Shown here one piece after another: positions 9,117 through 12,340 of a stretch of DNA of 12,340 nucleotides (its first letter is position 1; every line of letters begins with the position of its first letter). The stretch is from an uncultured Collinsella sp. (GTDB lineage: Bacteria; Actinomycetota; Coriobacteriia; Coriobacteriales; Coriobacteriaceae), in NCBI GenBank assembly GCA_902493915.1, contig CABUQY010000049.1, positions 1-12,340 of the forward strand, given 5' to 3'. The translations under genes were made by a program, and so were the position numbers. The notes under the pieces are model-generated. The model saw only the letters and a program-made list of their open reading frames with translations, did no database searches and was not told the origin of the DNA.

Positions 9117-9260
9117 CTACTCCTCGACAAGCTCAAACTCATCGGGGCCGACGCCGCAGACCGGGCACACGTAGTCCTCGGGCAGCTCGGGCGTGTCGAC
9201 CTCAACCTCGTAACCGCAAACGGTGCACACAAACTTATACGTCTTCTTCTCCTCAGCCAT
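9117..9260 (-). CDS. Short-loop rubredoxin
   Basis: A 47-aa iron protein and likely one-electron carrier in the cytoplasm. Two knuckles, CTVCG (Cys12, Cys15) and CPVCG (Cys32, Cys35), give the four ligands of one Fe. Only 16 residues separate the pairs, against about 29 in classical rubredoxins. The spacing and the LPEDYVCPVC end resemble the rubredoxin domain at the C-terminus of high-molecular-weight rubredoxin (Hrb). The C-terminal acidic tail is DEFELVEE. I start at the MAEEKK codon because AGGAG lies 6 nt upstream; an in-frame ATG at 9299 would add 13 residues but falls at the predicted transcription start. It has its own promoter (9305-9332) and terminator. The flavin reductase-like gene is directly upstream on the same strand, 89 nt away, and is its probable partner. 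Confidence 0.93.
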   Translation of the reverse strand: MAEEKKTYKFVCTVCGYEVEVDTPELPEDYVCPVCGVGPDEFELVEE

Positions 9261-9304
9261 GATGTTCTCCTCTCGAACGCGACTGGTGATGTACTTCATT
9301 TATT

Positions 9305-9332
9305 AGTATAGATTCTCAATAATATAATGCAA
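9305..9332 (-). promoter_or_regulatory. Promoter of the rubredoxin gene
   Basis: On the minus strand, TTGCAT (9332-9327) and TATACT (9310-9305) are separated by 16 nt in a very A/T-rich block, giving a start near 9298 and a leader of about 38 nt. The A/T-rich block includes TGAGAAT next to the -10, one recognisable half of a Fur-type site, but the other half does not match, so no regulator is called. Confidence 0.7.
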
Positions 9333-9349
9333 GTATTTTTAGAACATTT

Positions 9350-9853
9350 CTAGCCTTGATATGAGGACGCCTTCGGAGGCGTCTTGCCCTTCAGGACCTT
9401 ATGGTAGTAATCGTAGGTGAGCGGTGTCTCGTCGCTCAAGCGCTCGGCATCCTCAACCTCGCCGATAAACAGTAGATGCGTGCCCACATCCACGGTGTCG
9501 ATCAGACGGCAGCTAAACAGCGCTGCCGCGTGCTCGGGAACATAGGGCATACCCAGTGCGGTCTCGCGCGTCTCGTACTTGGCAAACTTGTCGTAATCGC
9601 TGCTGGTGCGGAAGCCAAAATTGCCGATATAGAGCATGTCGGCGGTCTGGTCAATCACGGTCAGCGCAAAGGCCTTGGCAGATGCAATAACGCCAGACGT
9701 GACATTTTCCTTGTTCACGGCAATCGAGATGCGCGGCGGGACGGATGTCACCTGCACTGCTGTGTTGATAACGCAGCCGGCACGCAGCCCGTCCGCCGCG
9801 GCGCTCACCACGTACAGGCCACTCGGCATGGTAAAGAACGCAGTTTTGTCCAT
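9350..9853 (-). CDS. Flavin reductase-like FMN-binding protein (Hrb-type)
   Basis: The 167-aa protein fits the flavin reductase-like split-barrel family that binds FMN. Family-type blocks are MPSGLYVVSA (9-18), NTAVQVTSVPPR (30-41, FMN-phosphate region by analogy), NKENVTSGVI (47-56), FGFRTSSDYDKF (79-90), and GTHLLFIGEVEDAE followed by TYDYYHK near the C-terminus. This order matches the N-terminal half of Hrb, in which a rubredoxin domain follows directly; here the protein ends in KASSYQG and the rubredoxin is the next gene. The likely role is passing electrons from NAD(P)H to rubredoxin and then to a flavodiiron protein; this is inferred from the family. The start is set by GGGGAG about 8 nt upstream; the open frame continues to 10045, but that part crosses the smpB terminator and is not coding. 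A GTG three codons earlier is too close to the ribosome site. Confidence 0.88.
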   Translation of the reverse strand: MDKTAFFTMPSGLYVVSAAADGLRAGCVINTAVQVTSVPPRISIAVNKENVTSGVIASAKAFALTVIDQTADMLYIGNFGFRTSSDYDKFAKYETRETALGMPYVPEHAAALFSCRLIDTVDVGTHLLFIGEVEDAERLSDETPLTYDYYHKVLKGKTPPKASSYQG

Positions 9854-9904
9854 AACGATCACTCCCCTAGCTCGGGTTGGAACCTCATGGATGTATGTAC
9901 CCAC

Positions 9905-9938
9905 AAAAAAGGCGGCACCCATAACGGACGCCGCCTTT
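9905..9938 (-). terminator. Rho-independent terminator of the TPR-smpB operon
   Basis: On the minus strand AAAGGCGGC (9938-9930) pairs with GCCGCCTTT (9916-9908), with the stem extensible by four inner pairs including wobble pairs, and runs into TTTTTTG. It lies about 120 nt past the smpB stop and just upstream of the flavin reductase-like gene, so it separates the two units. Confidence 0.88.
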
Positions 9939-9980
9939 GAGGCATATGTGTCAGAACAGTAAGAAAGATGAGACGCCCGC

Positions 9981-10047
9981 AGTTGCGGTGAAATAGGGAC
10001 CGAATAGCCCCTCAAACAGGCAAAACAGTCCGTATTCCACCGCAACT
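9981..10047. repeat. Long palindrome of a third repeat family
   Basis: The 20-nt arms 9981-10000 (AGTTGCGGTG start) and 10028-10047 (CACCGCAACT end) pair at 18 of 20 positions, with A/C and G/G mismatches, around a 27-nt loop. It lies between the smpB stop and its terminator and would be transcribed in the 3' end of the smpB mRNA. Its sequence is unrelated to the two other palindrome families here. No T-run follows, so it is not itself a terminator. Confidence 0.8.
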
Positions 10048-10059
10048 TATACAGAGTGC

Positions 10060-10530
10060 CTAGCGGTTGCGTTCCTTAAGGGCGCGGTCGATCTCGCGCT
10101 GAACGTCGCGCTTGGCCATGTCCTCGCGCTTGTCATAGAGCTTCTTGCCGCGACCCAGACCCAGCAGCAGCTTTACGCGGCCGTCGGTATTAAAGTAGAG
10201 CTCCAACGGAACCAGCGCATAACCACGGTTGCGAAGTTTGCCGTCAAGAAAGTCGATCTCCTTGCGGTGCAGCAGCAGACGGCGCCGACGGTCGGGATCG
10301 CGATTCCACACGCCACCATGGCTATAAGGGTGGATATGCAGACCGACGAGCCAGCACTCACCGCCACGAATCAGTGCGAAGGTATCGGTAATCTGGCACG
10401 CGCGCTCGCGAATCGACTTGACCTCGGTACCGCTCAGCTCAATACCGCACTCAAACGTCTCATCGATAAAGTACTCGTGATGTGCCGAGCGATTCTTGGA
10501 AATGAGCTTGCGCTCGCGCTTACTGGGCAT
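10060..10530 (-). CDS. smpB: SsrA (tmRNA)-binding protein SmpB
   Basis: This 156-aa protein binds tmRNA and carries it into stalled ribosomes for trans-translation. Typical blocks are KNRSAHHEYFI (12-22), GIELSGTEVKSIR (29-41), NRDPDRRRRLLLHRKEI (76-92), PLELYF (108-113), GKKLYDKRE (128-136) and a basic C-terminal tail that in the family lies in the mRNA channel. Length is normal. The ATG lies inside the 3' end of the upstream TPR-like gene (11-nt overlap), with GGAGG 6 nt before it, so it is probably translated by coupling. The frame stays open upstream to 10671, but that stretch is the other gene read in a different frame. The tmRNA gene itself is not seen in this window. Confidence 0.97.
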   Translation of the reverse strand: MPSKRERKLISKNRSAHHEYFIDETFECGIELSGTEVKSIRERACQITDTFALIRGGECWLVGLHIHPYSHGGVWNRDPDRRRRLLLHRKEIDFLDGKLRNRGYALVPLELYFNTDGRVKLLLGLGRGKKLYDKREDMAKRDVQREIDRALKERNR

Positions 10531-11437
10531 CGCCGGCCTCCTTGGCGCCATCGGCGTTTGAGCCCGCAGCCTCGCGCTTTGCCCTGCGCTCGGCATTAAG
10601 CTCGGCATCGCTCTCGCGCACCAGCTTGATAATCGCCGCGCATGCCTCCTCGCCCACCAGGTCGCGGGCACGGACCGTCAGACGCGTAGCCTCCTGCTTG
10701 TCGCCGTCGCTTGCAGCATCGGTCGCGCACATGATCAGGCAGATGGCGATCTCGGCCGAAGGCGAGGTCGGCACGCCCTGCAGGGCGAGCTCACCCATCA
10801 CATGGTCGTCACTCTCGTCCGCGGCATCCGGATAGGTGGTATGGATCTTGTTGAGCAGGCGCGTCGTATGCGCATCATTGGGCGCCAGGCGCAGCGCCAG
10901 ACGCGCGCAGCCCACGGCAGCCGAAATGTTCTCGGTCTCGGGCTCCAAGAAGTACTGACCCAAATTGGTGTAGGCGCGTGCGGCGCACTTACCGTCGCTC
11001 GCGCGCTCCAGCACCGAGAACGAGAGCGATGCCCACTCCTGCTTGTCCTCGAGCGCGCGGAACAGCTCGGCCAAGTCCAAGCGATAGTTGCAGTTCATGG
11101 GATCCCAACGCACGGCCTGCATCAGGGCATTCCGAGCACTCACATAATCCTGCTGGCGAATGTAGGCAAACGCCATGTCGGAGTACAGGCGGTCAAAGGG
11201 AACCTCGACCTGCACCAGCTCGCGCGGATCCTTCTCCACGCGGCGATAGGCCAGGCGCTCAAACTTGCTGTCGAAGCTAAAGTACTGGCGCTTCTCCTCC
11301 GTCTTGCACTCAGCGTCGATATACTCCTCGGCGAGCTCCACCAGACGCTCAAGCAGCGGCGTCGCCGTAGCCAGGTCGCCCTGCGCCAGATAGTTCTCGG
11401 CATACGTGATGTCTTCCAAGCTGATAGGCAGGTCCAT
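10520..11437 (-). CDS. TPR-like protein of unknown function
   Basis: The 305-aa protein is soluble, with no signal peptide or membrane segment. Helical repeat pairs resembling tetratricopeptide repeats are visible, clearest at about 84-117 (DMAFAYIRQQDYVSARNALMQA, read in two parts) and 153-188 (AYTNLGQYF, then GCARLALRLAPNDA). The N-terminal 40 residues also have the form of a helical repeat. The tail (280-305) is charged and alanine-rich, probably disordered. TPR proteins usually hold protein partners; the partner here is unknown. The ATG has GAGGAG about 5 nt upstream. The stop overlaps the smpB start, so the two are cotranscribed, which suggests, without proving it, a link with translation or ribosome rescue. 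It could also be a lineage-specific gene that merely shares the operon. Confidence 0.85.
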   Translation of the reverse strand: MDLPISLEDITYAENYLAQGDLATATPLLERLVELAEEYIDAECKTEEKRQYFSFDSKFERLAYRRVEKDPRELVQVEVPFDRLYSDMAFAYIRQQDYVSARNALMQAVRWDPMNCNYRLDLAELFRALEDKQEWASLSFSVLERASDGKCAARAYTNLGQYFLEPETENISAAVGCARLALRLAPNDAHTTRLLNKIHTTYPDAADESDDHVMGELALQGVPTSPSAEIAICLIMCATDAASDGDKQEATRLTVRARDLVGEEACAAIIKLVRESDAELNAERRAKREAAGSNADGAKEAGDAQ

Positions 11438-11494
11438 GACAACTCCTCGGTCCGGGCGGCAGACTCAACGCGCGCCTTAAATATCGGTCAATAT

Positions 11495-11524
11495 ACAAAA
11501 CCCGGGTCTCTTACGAGGCCCGGG
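11495..11524 (-). terminator. Rho-independent terminator of the tRNA-Gln/tRNA-Glu unit
   Basis: On the minus strand, 10 nt past the tRNA-Glu CCA end, CCCGGGCCTC (11524-11515) pairs with GAGACCCGGG (11510-11501) with one C/A mismatch around a GTAA tetraloop, followed by TTTTGT. It separates the tRNAs from the TPR-smpB operon. Confidence 0.85.
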
Positions 11525-11534
11525 CGTTCAATTT

Positions 11535-11611
11535 TGGTAGCCCGTACCAGATTCGAACTGGTGATCTCCGCCTTGAGAGGGCGGCGTCCTAAACCGCTAG
11601 ACGAACGGGCC
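11535..11611 (-). tRNA. tRNA-Glu (anticodon CUC)
   Basis: A 77-nt cloverleaf with an encoded CCA end. The acceptor GGCCCGT pairs with ACGGGCT, the first pair being G-U. The anticodon arm is CCGCC-CTCTCAA-GGCGG with CTC at 11577-11575, and the T arm is ACCAG-TTCGAAT-CTGGT. The discriminator is A73. CUC reads GAG codons. It is 17 nt downstream of the tRNA-Gln gene and shares its promoter and terminator. Confidence 0.96.
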
Positions 11612-11628
11612 ATATGTAGCAAATGCAA

Positions 11629-11702
11629 TGGCTGGGATGGAGGGAGTCGAACCCCCATTGACGGAACCAGAATCCGCTGTCCTGCCATTAGACGACATCC
11701 CA
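11629..11702 (-). tRNA. tRNA-Gln (anticodon CUG)
   Basis: A 74-nt cloverleaf with an encoded CCA end. The acceptor TGGGATG pairs with CATCCCA and starts with the U1-A72 pair typical of bacterial tRNA-Gln. The anticodon loop is TTCTGGT with CTG at 11670-11668, the T loop is TTCGACT, and the discriminator is G73. CUG reads CAG codons. It is the first of two tRNAs in the unit. Confidence 0.96.
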
Positions 11703-11746
11703 ATGACTGCATCGCTGCGCTCGGCTGTGCCTTTGCGCAAGAAAGA

Positions 11747-11775
11747 AATATACGGGAAGTCCCGCCGTGACGCAA
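11747..11775 (-). promoter_or_regulatory. Promoter of the tRNA-Gln/tRNA-Glu unit
   Basis: On the minus strand, TTGCGT (11775-11770) and TATATT (11752-11747) are separated by exactly 17 nt, with an A/T-rich stretch upstream (11779-11800) that could act as an UP element. The predicted start near 11740 leaves a leader of about 38 nt before tRNA-Gln. Confidence 0.8.
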
Positions 11776-11881
11776 GCCCTAATTTTGACTTTTTTGAAAT
11801 TCAGTCAAATACGGCCGACACGTGAAGGACCTGTGAAGCACCAGCGACACGTACGGCGCCAAAGCCCGTAAAACATCCCAC

Positions 11882-11898
11882 ATCTACCGCTGGTAGAT
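11882..11898. promoter_or_regulatory. Perfect dyad, possible operator
   Basis: ATCTACC (11882-11888) and GGTAGAT (11892-11898) form a perfect 7-bp dyad around GCT, about 70 nt upstream of the partial gene at the right edge. It has the size of a dimer binding site or a small hairpin. No clear promoter hexamers could be placed around it, so the operator role is a guess. The rest of 11703-11967 holds only the tRNA promoter. Confidence 0.35.
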
Positions 11899-11967
11899 TA
11901 CAACAATGCAGCACTCACGGCTGATGGCACAATCAAACCGTCATCATTACACGGATATCGAGGCGCC

Positions 11968-12340
11968 ATGGACGAAGAGCTTGATTACCTATGGGAGACC
12001 CTGGGCCTCGAGATCACTGCTGACCTTTGGCCCGAACGGGACAAAATCCATCCCACTCTGCGCCCCGCCATCACGGTGATGCAGGCAAACTACCGCCGTG
12101 CATCCTTTTTGATCATGCGGATGTCATGGCACGCGGGACTCCCCGACCTTAAGCGAATCCAGGCAAGCCTCGTCGAGCTGTCCGGTATGCCGACTGTCAT
12201 ATCCGAGGCGCACCTGGAGCAGCGACAGCGCGAGCGACTGCAACAGCAGCGGATTCCCTTTATCTGCCCCGGCGTTCAGGCATATCTGCCCTTTATGGAC
12301 GAGGAGTACTGGAGCGGCAAGCCCAACAAGCACGTAAAGG
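11968..12340 (+). CDS. Partial gene, possible MarR-type regulator (5' part only)
   Basis: An open frame of 124 codons runs off the right edge without a stop. It starts MDEELDYLWETLGLE with GAGG 4 nt upstream, a weak site. Third positions are mostly G or C, as in the neighbouring genes. The segment LSGMPTVISEAHLEQRQRERL, shown here as its 21-residue region at about 70-90, is read more safely as GMPTVISEAHLEQRQ, and is followed by IPFICPGVQAYLPF. This resembles the N-terminal domain of some MarR-type regulators, in which a line like IPFIVPGKQxYLP precedes the winged helix. The DNA-binding part, if present, lies outside the window, so the function is uncertain. It diverges from the tRNA unit. 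Confidence 0.6.
   Translation, partial: MDEELDYLWETLGLEITADLWPERDKIHPTLRPAITVMQANYRRASFLIMRMSWHAGLPDLKRIQASLVELSGMPTVISEAHLEQRQRERLQQQRIPFICPGVQAYLPFMDEEYWSGKPNKHVK

Noticed and set aside
9261..9299. Upstream ATG for rubredoxin at 9299
   Set aside because: It would fall at the predicted transcription start and lacks a ribosome site, while AGGAG precedes the ATG at 9260.
9854..10045. N-terminal extension of the flavin reductase-like protein up to 10045
   Set aside because: The added part would cross the smpB terminator and the palindrome and shows no protein-like features; a good ribosome site precedes the internal ATG at 9853.
10531..10671. Longer SmpB starting at 10671
   Set aside because: SmpB family length and motifs begin at the ATG at 10530; the upstream stretch is the TPR-like gene in another frame.
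9854..12340. tmRNA gene (ssrA) near smpB
   Set aside because: The gaps around smpB contain only terminators, a palindrome and two tRNAs; no tmRNA-like 3' end or tag frame was seen.

Overview
The window (12,340 bp, GC-rich, bacterial) looks like a chromosomal housekeeping region of an anaerobic actinobacterium of the class Coriobacteriia, probably close to Collinsella. This placement is inferred from gene content, strong G/C preference at third codon positions and the style of the intergenic repeats; no 16S gene is present.

Layout. (1) 1-202: no gene; two hairpin repeats, one of which probably ends gltD transcription. (2) 203-6387, minus strand: the glutamate synthase operon gltB-gltD, transcribed right to left, 5 nt apart, with the gltD ribosome binding site inside the last codons of gltB. 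(3) 6388-6858: a 471-bp divergent intergenic region holding two large near-perfect palindromes of one repeat family and the gpmA promoter. (4) 6859-8964, plus strand: gpmA (2,3-bisphosphoglycerate-dependent phosphoglycerate mutase) and mntH (NRAMP Mn/Fe transporter). (5) 9117-9853, minus strand: a flavin reductase-like FMN protein followed by a small short-loop rubredoxin with its own promoter. Together they look like the two halves of a high-molecular-weight rubredoxin (Hrb), the electron donor to flavodiiron O2/NO reductases. (6) 10060-11437, minus strand: a TPR-like protein of unknown function overlapping smpB, the tmRNA-binding protein, by 11 nt. (7) 11535-11702, minus strand: tRNA-Glu(CUC) and tRNA-Gln(CUG), with a clear promoter upstream and a terminator downstream. 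(8) 11968 to the right edge, plus strand: the 5' part of an unidentified gene, perhaps a MarR-type regulator.

How the genes fit together. GltBD makes glutamate from glutamine and 2-oxoglutarate. GpmA is glycolytic. MntH imports manganese or iron. The flavin reductase/rubredoxin pair suits oxygen or NO defence in an anaerobe. SmpB rescues stalled ribosomes. The grouping looks mostly like neighbouring independent units rather than one pathway.

The most unusual content is between the genes. At least three distinct families of long-armed palindromes occur (101-159; 6567-6721 with a lone arm at 8991-9010; 9981-10047). The two copies in the gltB-gpmA gap differ at three arm positions, each with the compensating change in the other arm, and share a conserved 10-nt loop block at the same place. 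I saw no CRISPR array, insertion sequence, prophage or defence island.
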